A DNA stretch of 64,000 nt from Pseudonocardia cypriaca (lineage in GTDB: Bacteria; Actinomycetota; Actinomycetes; Mycobacteriales; Pseudonocardiaceae), in contig NZ_VFPH01000002.1 of NCBI RefSeq assembly GCF_006717045.1, positions 496,001 through 560,000 on the forward strand, read 5' to 3'. The notes under the pieces are model-generated. The model was given only the letters and a program-made list of their open reading frames with translations, did not search any database and was not told where the DNA came from. This document shows positions 1 through 9,068 of the stretch, piece after piece (within the stretch, counting starts at the first letter, position 1; each line of letters opens with the position of its first letter). The translations under genes were made by a program, and so were the position numbers.

Positions 1-1362
1 GGGCTCGGCGGCCGCGCGGTCCGGGCCGATCGTCCTGGCGAGGAGGGTTTCGGCGTCCTGGTCGGGCAGGACGTCGAGGATGATCCGGCTCGCACCGTGG
101 GTGGCCGTGAGACCGCCCGTGTCCCAGCGGGTCGTGACGAGGACCGCGCAGGTGGGACTGCCCGGCAGGAGCGGTCGGACCTGTTCGGCGTTCCCGGCGT
201 TGTCGAGCAGGATCAGCACGCGCTTCCCTGACACCAGCGACCGGTACGACGCGGCCTGCTCTTCCGGGTCGACGGGGATCTGGTCCTGGGGCACCCCGAG
301 CCCGCGCAGGAAGCGGGCGAGCGCCTCGCCCGGCTCGACGGCCGCCGTCCGCGCGCTGCCGCGCAGGTCCACGTACAGCTGCCCGTCCGGCCACCGCTGC
401 GCGGTCCGGTGCGCCCAGTGCAGTGCGAGCGCTGTCTTGCCCACTCCCCCGACGCCTTCGACCACCGCGACGGGCACAGCGCCGGTGGATTGCGGGGGTC
501 GCAGCAGCAACGCGTCGAGCTCCGCGAGGGGGCCGGCCCGCCCGGTGAAGTGCGCCACGTCCGATGGCAGCTGCCGGGGGACCGGCGGTCCCGCGGTGGG
601 GGCGGGCTGCCGGGCGATGACGGCGTCGCCGGACAGGACCCGCCGGTGGAGCTCCTGCAGCGCGGGGCCGGGCCGGACGCCCAGCTCATCGTCGAGAAGG
701 CGGCGGACCTCCTGGTATGCCGCGAGCGCCTCGGCCTGTCGGCCGCAGCGGAACAGCGCGAGCACCAGTTGTTCCCGCAGCCGTTCGCGCAACGGGTGAG
801 ACGCGATCGCCGCTCGCAGCTCCGGTACGAGCTCGGCGTCGGCCCCCAGCTCCATCCGGAGCGCGATGTACTGCTCGAACGCGGTGACCTGCTCCTCGTC
901 GAGCACCGCGGCCTGTTGCGCGAGGCGACCGGGGAGCCCGTTGAGTGCCGGACCCCGCCAACGGGCCAGCGCCGATGCGAGCGCCGATGCGGCGTCGCCC
1001 GCGCGGCCGGCCGCCGCGGCCGCCCGGGCCGATGTGACCTGCTCCCGGAACAGGTCCAGGTCCAGCTCGCCGGGATGAACGACCAGCTGGTAACCGCCGG
1101 GACGGGTGAGGATGCGCGGGGTGTCGCTCGGCTCGACGTCCGCGAATGCCCGCCTCAACCTGCTGACGTAGGTGTGCAGCGCGGCCGCGACGGCGGAGGG
1201 TGGCTCGTCCTCCCACACGCTGGCGATGAGCCGGTCGTGCGAGACCGTCCGGTCGCCCTCGAGGGCGAGCGTCGCGAGGAGCATGACGGGCCGCCGCCCG
1301 CCGAGCCGGGCCTGCCCGCGCGGGCCGCGCACCTCGACCGGCCCGAGGATCCGGAACTCCAT
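1..1362 (-). CDS. AfsR/SARP-family transcriptional regulator, BTAD + NB-ARC (3' end outside window)
   Basis: Reading leftward from ATG at 1362, 454 codons stay open to base 1, so the C-terminus is missing. Residues 1-95 form an OmpR-type winged-helix domain (start MEFRILGPVEVRG). Residues about 100-245 are a bacterial transcriptional activator domain (LDLDLFREQV to ALQELHRRVL). An NB-ARC ATPase follows, with Walker A GVGGVGKT at 303-310 and a Walker B-like RVLILLDNAG near 385. This is the classic SARP/AfsR order; such proteins bind direct repeats and activate secondary-metabolite or morphological genes. A good ribosome site (AGGAGG) lies 8 bases before the ATG. The target genes cannot be told from the window. 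A C-terminal TPR region would be expected beyond the edge. Confidence 0.9.
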   Translation of the reverse strand, partial: MEFRILGPVEVRGPRGQARLGGRRPVMLLATLALEGDRTVSHDRLIASVWEDEPPSAVAAALHTYVSRLRRAFADVEPSDTPRILTRPGGYQLVVHPGELDLDLFREQVTSARAAAAAGRAGDAASALASALARWRGPALNGLPGRLAQQAAVLDEEQVTAFEQYIALRMELGADAELVPELRAAIASHPLRERLREQLVLALFRCGRQAEALAAYQEVRRLLDDELGVRPGPALQELHRRVLSGDAVIARQPAPTAGPPVPRQLPSDVAHFTGRAGPLAELDALLLRPPQSTGAVPVAVVEGVGGVGKTALALHWAHRTAQRWPDGQLYVDLRGSARTAAVEPGEALARFLRGLGVPQDQIPVDPEEQAASYRSLVSGKRVLILLDNAGNAEQVRPLLPGSPTCAVLVTTRWDTGGLTATHGASRIILDVLPDQDAETLLARTIGPDRAAAEP

Positions 1363-1948
1363 CGTTCCAACCTCCTACCCAGGACGGACCGAAACTGCGG
1401 GAGCCGGAACGGTCCTGACTGAGGAGACCGGCGGGCACGCCGGAACTCATCGGTCGGCACGCCCCTTGCACGACGAGCACGTCGTCGGCCATCCAGGGAG
1501 GCTTGTCGCCGTGGTCGGCGACACGCCGGACAGCCATGCGCCGACCGCTCGGCGAAGACGCTGCTGCCACATGCGTCTGTGCCCGCGTACGGCGGAGGGC
1601 CCGCCCGGCGCCCCGCGCACCGGTGATCGCCGTTCACGGTGGCGGCACAGCGAGGGGACCCGACCTGCCTCGCGACGCGGTGCAGGCCGTGCTGCAAGGC
1701 GGCGTACAGGCGATGTTCAGGGCGCACCGGCAGGCTGCTGCGACCGGATGCGACGAGGTGGCGACGAGGGATGCGAGCGGGCGGTCGATGGGGGCGGTGG
1801 CGATGACGCGGGCGGTGGTCGTCGACGGCGTCGGGGTCGCGTGGGCGGCCGTTGCGTTGCCGATGATCGGGACCGCTCCGCCACAACGGCGATCCGGCGA
1901 CCGGCGCAGCCCTGTCGTTGACACGGCCGGACGGCCGCGACCGGCCCG
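1363..1948. other. Non-coding gap between divergent genes
   Basis: This 586-base stretch separates the leftward AfsR-type gene from the rightward MFS gene. Open frames cross it on both strands, but their translations are Arg/Pro-rich and show no recognisable family. I see no operator, tRNA or repeat in it. It probably carries both divergent promoters. Confidence 0.5.
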
Positions 1949-3484
1949 GTGCCAGCCGTGAGCGCAGAGGCGGATCTGGGCCGCGACGGGTCGGTGGGGC
2001 GGGAGCGAGCGGTGGTCGCGGCGGTGGCGGGCGCTCCGCTCGTGGCGTTCGCAGCGTTCCCGATGCCGATCCCGGCGTTGCCCGCGATCAGTGCCGAGCT
2101 CGGCGTGGGCACGGCCGAGCTGCAACTGCTGGTGAGCGGGTACGCCCTGGGCCTCGGCACGCTCCTCGTCCTCGCCGGTGTGCTGGCCGACCGCTCGGGC
2201 GCAGTCCGGGTGTGGGTCGTGGCGATGTCGGCGTTCGGGGTGTGCTCGCTCGGCTGCGCGGTTGCGCCGGCGGTACCCGCCCTGATCGCCGGGCGGATCG
2301 GGCAGGGGGTGGCGGGCGCAGGGCTCCTGGCCGCGTCCTTGGCGCTGGTCGCGACGGCGGTGCCGGCCCCCCGCCGCCCTGGTGCCGCGGCCTTGTGGGG
2401 CGCCGCCATCGGCGCGGGGCTGGCCGGTGGGCCCCTCGTGGGTGGCGTGTCCCTGGAGTTCGGGCAGTGGCGGCCGGTCTTCGCCGGGCTCGGCCTGCTC
2501 GCGCTGCTGGCCGCCGGCGCGGGGTGGCTGCTCCTGCCGGCGGTCGTGCCGGCGGGTGGTTCCGCGGCCCGGCTGGAACCGTTCGGTCCGCTGACATTGG
2601 CCGGAGGGCTCGCAGCGCTGATCCTGGCGGTCAACTGGGCCGGTGCGGGCGACTGGACTGCGCCGCGGGTGCTCGGCGGGTTGCTCGTGGCCGCGGCGCT
2701 GCTCGGATGCTTCGCGCTGGTCCAGCGCCGCGCCCCCGAGCCGATGCTCGACCTCGCGGTGCTGCGCAACCGGCAGTACCTGGGCGGTTTGGTGGCCGGT
2801 CTGGCGCTTGCGCTGTCGGCGCTCTCGATGATGGTCGTGATCGGTCCGTACCTGCAGGTCGTCGTCGGCGCGTCCGCGCTCGTGCTCGCGCTGTGGTTCC
2901 TGCCGTTCAGCGGTCTCGCCTTCGCAGTTGCGCTGCTGGCCGCACGGCTCTCCCCACGGCTCTCACTGCGCGCGCGGCTGGTGGCCGGGCTGGGCGCGGC
3001 TGCGGCCGGGATGGCCGCGCTGCTGCCGATCGCACCCGGCTGGACCTGGCCCGCGCTCGTGCCCGGGATGGCACTGACCGGTGTCGGCGTCGGGCTGGCG
3101 AACCCGGCCCTGGCGATCGCCGCCGTCGGTTCGGTGCCACCGGAGCGCAGTGGCATGGCAGCCGGCGTGGCGAACACCGCCCGTCAGATGGGCAACGCCC
3201 TCGGGATCGTCGTGCTGGCCATGGCGATGCAGGTCGCCGCGATCGGCGCCGCCCGGGCAGCCGGCGCGGGCGTCGACGCCGCTGTACTGATCCGGATCGC
3301 CGGCGGTGACCTGCCCGGGGCACGAGCGCTGAGCCCGGATCCGGAGCTCGTCACCCGGCTCTACGCCGCCGCGCAGACCAGCGGTGTCCGCGTTGCCCTG
3401 CTCGTCGCCATCGCGACGTGCCTCGCGGGGCTCCTCGCGACCGCCTGGCTGATGCGACCGGATCGACGCCCCGACAGGAGCTGA
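1949..3484 (+). CDS. MFS transporter, DHA2 (EmrB/QacA-like) drug exporter family
   Basis: The 511-residue protein is almost entirely hydrophobic and the length fits the 14-helix DHA2 group of proton-coupled efflux pumps. After the first helices comes the loop LADRSGAVRVWV, which matches the MFS motif-A position. A Gly-rich helix (VGGVSLEFGQWRPVFAGLG) corresponds to the antiporter motif-C region. The start is uncertain: GTG at 1949 or GTG at 1958, with no strong ribosome site before either. It stands alone on the plus strand and the substrate is unknown. Export of a small toxic compound across the cytoplasmic membrane is the family's usual role. Confidence 0.87.
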   Translation: MPAVSAEADLGRDGSVGRERAVVAAVAGAPLVAFAAFPMPIPALPAISAELGVGTAELQLLVSGYALGLGTLLVLAGVLADRSGAVRVWVVAMSAFGVCSLGCAVAPAVPALIAGRIGQGVAGAGLLAASLALVATAVPAPRRPGAAALWGAAIGAGLAGGPLVGGVSLEFGQWRPVFAGLGLLALLAAGAGWLLLPAVVPAGGSAARLEPFGPLTLAGGLAALILAVNWAGAGDWTAPRVLGGLLVAAALLGCFALVQRRAPEPMLDLAVLRNRQYLGGLVAGLALALSALSMMVVIGPYLQVVVGASALVLALWFLPFSGLAFAVALLAARLSPRLSLRARLVAGLGAAAAGMAALLPIAPGWTWPALVPGMALTGVGVGLANPALAIAAVGSVPPERSGMAAGVANTARQMGNALGIVVLAMAMQVAAIGAARAAGAGVDAAVLIRIAGGDLPGARALSPDPELVTRLYAAAQTSGVRVALLVAIATCLAGLLATAWLMRPDRRPDRS

Positions 3485-3542
3485 GCGCACCCCCGATTCG
3501 GATACGACGAAGGCCGAACAGCCTGAACCGGAAGGAGAGCCC

Positions 3543-4163
3543 ATGGCCCCGACGAGCAAGATCCTGATCATCGTCACCAACACGCCCGAGTACGAGACGG
3601 CCGGTTACCGCACCGGCCTGTGGCTCGGCGAGCTGACGCACTTCTACGACTGCGTGCATGAGCACGGGTTCGCTACCACCATCGCCAGCCCGCAGGGCGG
3701 TTACGTGCCGATCGACCCCGTCAGCCTGGCACCTGAGCACATGGACGGAACGACCGGGCAACGCTACCGCGACCGTCGCTTCATGGATCTCCTCACGAAC
3801 ACGGTGAAGGCCGCCGACGCCGATGTCGAGGACTACGTCGCCATCTACTTCGCCGGCGGGCACGGGGTGATGTTCGACTTCCGCGGTGCCGACCTCGCCG
3901 AACTCACCGCGGCGTTCTACCAGTCCGGGCGGGTGGTCGCCGCCGTCTGCCACGGCCCCGCCGCCCTGCTGGACGTCCGGCTCGGCACCGGCGACCCGCT
4001 GGTCGACGGCAAGGACGTAACCGGGTTCTCCTGGCCGGAGGAGGAGATCGCCGAACGCGCCGACGCCGTTCCCTTCAGCCTGCAGGACGAGCTCGTGAAC
4101 CTCGGCGCGAACTACAGCACCGCGGCGCCTTTCGCCACCCAGTGGTCGAGGACGGGCGCCTGA
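3543..4163 (+). CDS. DJ-1/PfpI (type 1 glutamine amidotransferase-like) protein, C-terminus frameshifted
   Basis: The 206-residue product begins MAPTSKILIIVTNT and has the nucleophile elbow VVAAVCHGPAALL with the reactive cysteine, as in Hsp31/DJ-1-type chaperones and glyoxalases. A strong ribosome site (GGAAGGAGAG) precedes ATG 3543. The frame stops at 4161 after an unfamiliar tail, WSRTGA. In the +1 frame from 4142 the family's expected ending is present (VVEDGRLITGQNPGSARAV) and runs to TAG at 4235-4237. One base is missing near 4140, so the natural gene would span 3543-4237 and encode about 231 residues, the usual family length. This is either a sequencing error or a recent mutation. The catalytic cysteine and core are intact. 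Confidence 0.85.
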   Translation: MAPTSKILIIVTNTPEYETAGYRTGLWLGELTHFYDCVHEHGFATTIASPQGGYVPIDPVSLAPEHMDGTTGQRYRDRRFMDLLTNTVKAADADVEDYVAIYFAGGHGVMFDFRGADLAELTAAFYQSGRVVAAVCHGPAALLDVRLGTGDPLVDGKDVTGFSWPEEEIAERADAVPFSLQDELVNLGANYSTAAPFATQWSRTGA

Positions 4164-4477
4164 TCACGGGACAGAACCCCGGTAGCGCGCGGGCGGTGGC
4201 CGAGAGGGTGGTCGAGCAACTACACGCACAGCGCTAGTGGGACACCGGCGTCCCTGGGGGACCTTGCAGACGCGGCTCGGGTCACCGGCATGTGCGTTGA
4301 GCCGGTCCGTACGGGCTTTCGCGGAGGAGCGCCGAACGCTTCCGGCCCCAACTCGTGCTCGACACGCGCGTGATCCAGGACACAGTCATCTCCGTGTCGA
4401 TGCCCGCCTCGCTCCTTCGCCGCACAGGTAGGGCACCGGCTACGCGGATCCGGTGACGAGCGAGAGGACGAGTAGGC

Positions 4478-5143
4478 ATGACCGAGCACAGCGATACGAC
4501 GGTGTCCCGGGCATCGCAGGCCCAGATCGACCTCGCGACCGGCACGAAGCAGCAGGTCGAGCGTCGGGTCGTCGGTTGGGCGAGCGTGTCGATGGATGGT
4601 TTCACCAGCGGTCCCGGTGGCCCCGCGCATGACCAGTGGCTCTACGAGCACGCCAGCCAAGAGCAGACCCAGTCCTACTTCGAAGGGATCTGGCGGGGGG
4701 CCGACACGGGGCTGCTCGGCCGAACCAACTACGAGGGCTTCTACTCGGTGTGGCCCGGCATCACGCGCGATCCGGCGATGCCGGCCCGCACCCGCGAGCT
4801 CGGCGCCTGGCTCGACGACGTCGAGAAGGTGGTGTTCTCGCACACGCTGACCGACCTCGCCTGGTCGAACGCCCGGCTCGCAACCCGCCCACTCGAGGAC
4901 GAGGTGAAAGCGCTCAAGGCTGCCCCCGGCCGGGATATCCTCGTGATCAACAGTGCCACCATCATCCACCAGCTCCTGCGCGCCGACCTGGTGGACGACC
5001 TGCGGTTCGCGATCGTCCCCGTCATCGTCGGCGGCGGCCTGCGTCTGCTCCCCGAGGGGCTCGTCGAATCCCGCTGGCAGTTGATGGAGTCCGCGACGCT
5101 CGCCCACGGGGCGGTAGCCGTCCACTACCGGCGTCGGCGGTGA
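4478..5143 (+). CDS. Dihydrofolate reductase family protein (RibD C-terminal domain-like)
   Basis: The 221-residue protein has the RibD_C/DHFR-like fold signature: a first strand RRVVGWASVSMDGFTSGPGG, a middle GLLGRTNYEGFYSVWPG, and the C-terminal VPVIVGGGLRLLPEG that lines the NADPH site. These are common orphan reductases in actinobacteria. The true substrate is unknown, and a folate role is not implied. The first 25-30 residues are an extra polar leader. GAGAGGACGAG before the ATG serves as the ribosome site. It is a single gene following the DJ-1-like gene by 240 bases, in which I recognise nothing. Confidence 0.85.
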   Translation: MTEHSDTTVSRASQAQIDLATGTKQQVERRVVGWASVSMDGFTSGPGGPAHDQWLYEHASQEQTQSYFEGIWRGADTGLLGRTNYEGFYSVWPGITRDPAMPARTRELGAWLDDVEKVVFSHTLTDLAWSNARLATRPLEDEVKALKAAPGRDILVINSATIIHQLLRADLVDDLRFAIVPVIVGGGLRLLPEGLVESRWQLMESATLAHGAVAVHYRRRR

Positions 5144-5462
5144 CCCTGGTGTGCCGCCAGAGGCACGATGTGCTGGGCGTTGTCCCGACAGGGACCCGTC
5201 CGCGACGCGGTCACCCACCACACTCCGAACACCCGACCGGCCGACCAACTGTCCTCACCCGACTGCACCAATCGTGGTGACTTTGCGTACGGCCTGTAAC
5301 GGCCAGGGACGCGACAGCGAGCCCTACTGCGCTGTTCTCGTGAGCGCGCCGTCCGGAGATCGTCGCCCACAGTGACAACGGCGTCGCCGTGTGGCCCGCT
5401 CCCGGTGTTCGACTCCGGCCTGCGCGTTCGGCTCCCCGTCAGCTCAGCCGCGGAGGATGCGG
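5144..5462 (+). other. Intergenic region upstream of the histidine kinase
   Basis: No gene is recognisable in these 319 bases. The stretch near 5280-5300 (TTTGCG then TGTAAC) is less GC-rich and could be a promoter. The ribosome site GGAGG at 5452-5456 belongs to the kinase gene. Confidence 0.4.
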
Positions 5463-7238
5463 ATGCGTCGCTCGGTCTGGAGATCTGCCGTCAACCTCGT
5501 ACCGCACGGGTACGACCTGTCCGATTCGGACTGGCAGCGCCGGCACCGGCTCATGCTGGTCGTGCTGGCGGTGCACGTGCCCGGTCTCCTCGCCTTCGGC
5601 CTGTTCCTGCACCGTCCGCCGGACGCCGTCGTGCTCGCGGTCGCGGTCCCCGCCGCCTGCCTGCTGGGCGGCCGGTTGTTGCGGCGGCATCGTCGGGTGG
5701 CATCGGTGGCGGTCACCGCCGGGCTCGTCTGGAGCTCGGCGGCGCTGGTCGGCCTCACCGAGGGCACCATCGAGGCCCACTTCCACTTCTTCGTGATCAT
5801 CGGCTTCATCGCCTTGTACCAGGATTGGGTCCCGTTCCTGTTCAACGTGCTGTTCACCGTGGCGAGCCACGGCGTGGGATCGGCCTGGCAACAGACGCTG
5901 ATCTTCAACCACGCGCCGGCGCAGTCGAACCCGTGGCTGTGGTCCCTGATCCACGGCGTCGCGGTGCTCGTCGCCTGCGTGGGGATGGCGCTGTTCTGGC
6001 GGGTCACCGAGGACTCGCAGCGGGAGAAGGACGCGTTGGCGCAGCAACTGGCCGACGCCGAGATCAACCGGCGGCAGTTCGCCTCCGACCTGCTGGTGAA
6101 CCTGGCCCGGCGCAACCAGAGCATGCTCTACCGGCAGCTCGAGATCATCAACCAGCTCGAGGAGGCGGAGCGGGACCCGGACGCACGCGCCGAGCTGTTC
6201 AAACTCGACCACCTCGCCACCAGGGTGCAGCGCAACGCCGAGAGCCTGCTCGTGCTCGCCGGGGAGGAACCGGCCCGGATCTGGCGGGATCCGGTCGCGC
6301 TGCGCGACGTGGTGCGCGCGGCCATCGCCGAGACAGAGGACTTCCAGCGCGTGTCGGTGCTCGTAGACGGGCGCTTCACGATCGCCGGCCGCAGCGTCAC
6401 CGACGTCACGCACCTGATCGCGGAGCTCATCGAGAACGCGGTGCGGTTCTCCCCTCCCGACAGCGTGGTGCGGATCCGCATGCGCCCCGATCGGCAGCAC
6501 CCCGCCGACGAGCTGCTCGTGATCGAGGACTGGGGCGTCGGGATGCCTCCCGAGGATCTCGCGACCGCCAACGCGATCCTGACGAAGGCCATCGACGTCG
6601 ACCTCTCGGTCGCCAGGCGCCTTGGATTCCACGTCGTCGCCCGGCTCAGCGCGCGGCACGGCATCCGGGTCACGCTCTCCCCGACGCCCGGGTCCGGCAC
6701 AACGGCGGTGGTCGCCCTGCCGACCACGCTGTTCGAGGACGATGCCGGCCGCTACGGGCGCGGGGGCGACACCGTCCGTGCTGCGACCACGGGCCAGGCC
6801 GCGCCCTCGGCCATCGGCACCGCCGTGCTGGCACGTTCCCAGGGCAGCGGGGGTGCGCACCGGCTCCACCTCGACGGCGACGGCACCCTCCCGGACAGGC
6901 GGGGAACGCACGAGCCCCCGGCCGACTCGGCGGTCCCGGCCCAGCGCGCCCGACCGGCGTGGGTCGACGACGACGCAGGGCAGTCCGTCGGCCTGCGCCG
7001 CCGGGTGCCGCAGTCCCACCTCGCCCCGGAGCTGCGGGCGACCCGATCCGCGGACCCCGACCGCCCCGCGCTCCCGCCCGCCCACGCGACGGGCGCAGCA
7101 CGAGCGCTCCCGCGCTTCCACTCCGGCCGGCCCGCCGCCGACGATCGTGATGACGACACGTGGCCCAGAGGCGCGGGCGCTGCCTGGTTCGAGCCGGCTC
7201 CCCGCGACGCGGAGCTTGAACCGGGGACGGGGCGGTGA
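5463..7238 (+). CDS. Membrane sensor-like histidine kinase (CvnA-like ATPase core)
   Basis: ATG 5463 is preferred over the upstream ATG 5457 because GGAGG sits six bases before it. Of 591 residues, the first 180 are several membrane helices with a histidine-rich segment EAHFHFFVIIGF near 105-115, a pattern seen in other actinobacterial membrane sensors. The dimerisation part contains FKLDHLATR, with His250 the likely phospho-acceptor, as in conservon CvnA kinases. The ATPase part has HLIAELIENAVRFSPP (N325) and EDWGVGMP. A long Pro/Arg/Ala-rich tail after about residue 445 looks disordered. No response regulator is adjacent. The signal is unknown, and kinase activity is inferred from motifs only. 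Confidence 0.85.
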   Translation: MRRSVWRSAVNLVPHGYDLSDSDWQRRHRLMLVVLAVHVPGLLAFGLFLHRPPDAVVLAVAVPAACLLGGRLLRRHRRVASVAVTAGLVWSSAALVGLTEGTIEAHFHFFVIIGFIALYQDWVPFLFNVLFTVASHGVGSAWQQTLIFNHAPAQSNPWLWSLIHGVAVLVACVGMALFWRVTEDSQREKDALAQQLADAEINRRQFASDLLVNLARRNQSMLYRQLEIINQLEEAERDPDARAELFKLDHLATRVQRNAESLLVLAGEEPARIWRDPVALRDVVRAAIAETEDFQRVSVLVDGRFTIAGRSVTDVTHLIAELIENAVRFSPPDSVVRIRMRPDRQHPADELLVIEDWGVGMPPEDLATANAILTKAIDVDLSVARRLGFHVVARLSARHGIRVTLSPTPGSGTTAVVALPTTLFEDDAGRYGRGGDTVRAATTGQAAPSAIGTAVLARSQGSGGAHRLHLDGDGTLPDRRGTHEPPADSAVPAQRARPAWVDDDAGQSVGLRRRVPQSHLAPELRATRSADPDRPALPPAHATGAARALPRFHSGRPAADDRDDDTWPRGAGAAWFEPAPRDAELEPGTGR

Positions 7239-7239
7239 G

Positions 7240-7263
7240 GGGGAGCTGACACGATCGCTCCCC
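7240..7263 (+). terminator. Possible hairpin after the kinase gene
   Basis: GGGGAGC (7240-7246) pairs with GCTCCCC (7257-7263) around a 10-base loop immediately after the kinase stop codon. No U-tract follows. It could be a terminator or part of the next gene's leader. Confidence 0.35.
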
Positions 7264-7287
7264 GCTCCGAGCAAGAAAGGAACTTGC

Positions 7288-7833
7288 GTGAAGATCACCG
7301 TACTGGGCCGAGGCAACGTCGGAGGCGGCCTCGCCGACCTGTGGACCGCGGCCGGGCACACCGTCACCTCGCTGGGCCGCGACGGCGGCGACTGCACCGA
7401 CGCCGATGTCCTCGTGGTCGCCGTCCCCGGCGACAGCGTCGCCGACGCACTCGCCCGCGTCACCGGCATCGCCGGCAAACCCGCGATCGACGCCACCAAC
7501 GTCTACGGCCCCCGCGACCCCGGCCACGAGTCCAACGCGCACCTCGTCCGGTCCCTCACGGGCGGCCCGGTGGCGAAGTCGTTCAGCGCCAACTTCGCGT
7601 CCGAGTACGCCAAACTGAGGGCTCAGCCGACCCGCCCGGGCAATCTCGTGGCCGCGGAGCCGGAGATCCGCGAGCTCGTCGACCAGCTCAACCGCGACGC
7701 CGGTTTCGAACCGGTCCACGTCGGCGGGCTGGAGATGGCCCGCAACATCGAGGACATGGCCCCACTGCTGATCGGGATCGCCCAGAACGGGACCGGCCCG
7801 TACTTCTACCGGGTTTCGCCGACCACGGCGTAG
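7288..7833 (+). CDS. NADPH-dependent F420 reductase-like NAD(P)-binding protein
   Basis: The 181-residue protein opens with a Rossmann motif (MKITVLGRGNVGGGLADLW) and a second strand leading to LGRDGGD, the NADP-binding pattern of the NADP_oxidored_F420 family. The later segment VAKSFSANFASEY and the C-terminal GGLEMARNIEDMAPLLIGI also fit. Members transfer hydride between NADPH and F420 or act as short reductases of unknown substrate. GTG 7288 is chosen from AAGAAAGGA just upstream. It is a single gene, facing the sugar-acid dehydratase genes tail to tail. Confidence 0.8.
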   Translation: MKITVLGRGNVGGGLADLWTAAGHTVTSLGRDGGDCTDADVLVVAVPGDSVADALARVTGIAGKPAIDATNVYGPRDPGHESNAHLVRSLTGGPVAKSFSANFASEYAKLRAQPTRPGNLVAAEPEIRELVDQLNRDAGFEPVHVGGLEMARNIEDMAPLLIGIAQNGTGPYFYRVSPTTA

Positions 7834-7839
7834 CCGCTC

Positions 7840-7889
7840 CGCCGAAGCTCACCGCTCGACCTCACGACGTCAGAGGTCGAGATTCGGCG
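7840..7889. terminator. Bidirectional terminator hairpin
   Basis: A perfect 9-bp stem CTCGACCTC (7855-7863) / GAGGTCGAG (7873-7881) with a 9-base loop is nested in an outer pair CGCCGAA (7840-7846) / TTCGGCG (7883-7889). It lies exactly between the stop codons of two converging genes. Confidence 0.7.
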
Positions 7890-7893
7890 TGGA

Positions 7894-9051
7894 TCAGCCG
7901 TGGAACCCGTCGCGGGCGTGGCCGCGCAGGTGCTCCAGATCGAACTCGATCCCCAGACCCGGCCCCGGTGGCAGCTTCAACCGGCCACCACCGTTGTCCA
8001 ACGGCGCAGTCAGGAACCGGTTGTAACTACCCAGGTCGTAGCGGCTGGACTCGATCCGGTAGAAGTTCGGCACCGTCACCATCACCTGCCCACCCGCCAC
8101 CAGATTCACCGGCCCCGCCGCGTCGTGCGGCGAGACCGGCACGTAGTACGCCTCCGCCATCGTGGCGATCTTCTTCAGCTCCGAGATCCCACCGGTCCAC
8201 GTCACATCCGGCATCACGAAATCCGCCAACCGGTTCTCCAAGACCGGCACGAAGTCCCACCGGGTGTGCAGCCGTTCCCCCACCGAGATCGCCACCCCCA
8301 CCCGCTCCCGCACCTGCTGAAGCGCCCGATAGCTCTCCGGCGGCACCGGCTCCTCATACCAGTGGATACCCCCGACCTCGTCCAACGCCTGACCGATCCG
8401 GATCGCGGTCGGCACGTCGAACCGGCCGTGCGCATCGATCAGCAGCTCCACATCGGGCCCGGCCGCCTCCCGCACCAGCGCGGTCAGCTCCATCGCCTGC
8501 CCCACCTCGGCCCGGCTCATCGCCCCGTCGAGATACCGGTCATCAGCCAACGGCACACCCGGCTTGCTCGGGAACGGATCGAACTTGATACCGGTGTGGC
8601 CCGAGTCGACGATCCCCCGGATCTCCTCCACCACCCCGTCCCGGGTCGCGAACCGGCGCTGATCCGGATGCGTGTAGATCAACAGGTCGTCCCGGACCCG
8701 GCCACCCAGCAACTCGTGGATCGGCAGGCCGAGGACCTTCCCGCGGATGTCCCACAACGCGATGTCCACCGCGCTCACCACGTTCGTGCCCGCCCCACGA
8801 CTGCCCATGTAGGTGAACGCCCGGAACACCTTGTGCCAGATGTCCTCGATCCGAGCCGGATCATCCCCCACCAGCAGGTCACTCACCTGCCGCACCATCC
8901 CCGCCACCGCCCGGTTCGCCGTCGGCGTCGTCGTCGTGATCTCACCCCAACCGCTGACGCCCTCGTCCGTGCGCACCTCCACGAACAAGTACTCACCCCA
9001 ACCGGTGCCCTCCGCCCCGACCAACCACGGAACCACCTCGACGATCTTCAT
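7894..9051 (-). CDS. Enolase-superfamily sugar-acid dehydratase (D-galactonate dehydratase-like)
   Basis: The protein has 385 residues. The C-terminal barrel carries LLIDAHGRFD, HWYEEPVPPE and ISVGERLHTRWDF, three consecutive metal ligands (Asp, Glu, Glu), then VPVSPHDAAGP with the catalytic histidine. The DAHGR form, with His two residues after the first ligand, matches the galactonate dehydratase subgroup. Dehydration of an aldonic acid to a 2-keto-3-deoxy acid in the cytoplasm is the likely reaction; the exact sugar is unknown. ATG 9051 is preceded by GGAGACAG. It follows the paralogous gene by 17 bases on the same strand, so the two form an operon. Confidence 0.85.
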   Translation of the reverse strand: MKIVEVVPWLVGAEGTGWGEYLFVEVRTDEGVSGWGEITTTTPTANRAVAGMVRQVSDLLVGDDPARIEDIWHKVFRAFTYMGSRGAGTNVVSAVDIALWDIRGKVLGLPIHELLGGRVRDDLLIYTHPDQRRFATRDGVVEEIRGIVDSGHTGIKFDPFPSKPGVPLADDRYLDGAMSRAEVGQAMELTALVREAAGPDVELLIDAHGRFDVPTAIRIGQALDEVGGIHWYEEPVPPESYRALQQVRERVGVAISVGERLHTRWDFVPVLENRLADFVMPDVTWTGGISELKKIATMAEAYYVPVSPHDAAGPVNLVAGGQVMVTVPNFYRIESSRYDLGSYNRFLTAPLDNGGGRLKLPPGPGLGIEFDLEHLRGHARDGFHG

Positions 9052-9068
9052 CTGTCTCCTCACTCGGT

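Noticed and set aside
580..600. GGGACCGGCGGTCCC inside the AfsR-type gene
   Set aside because: The arms resemble the DevR box, but it lies in a coding sequence far from any start and the centre is all GC; chance is likely at this GC content.
1503..1961. Plus-strand 152-codon frame before the MFS gene
   Set aside because: It overlaps the MFS start, has Arg/Ala-rich composition and no family resemblance; more likely a by-product of high GC.
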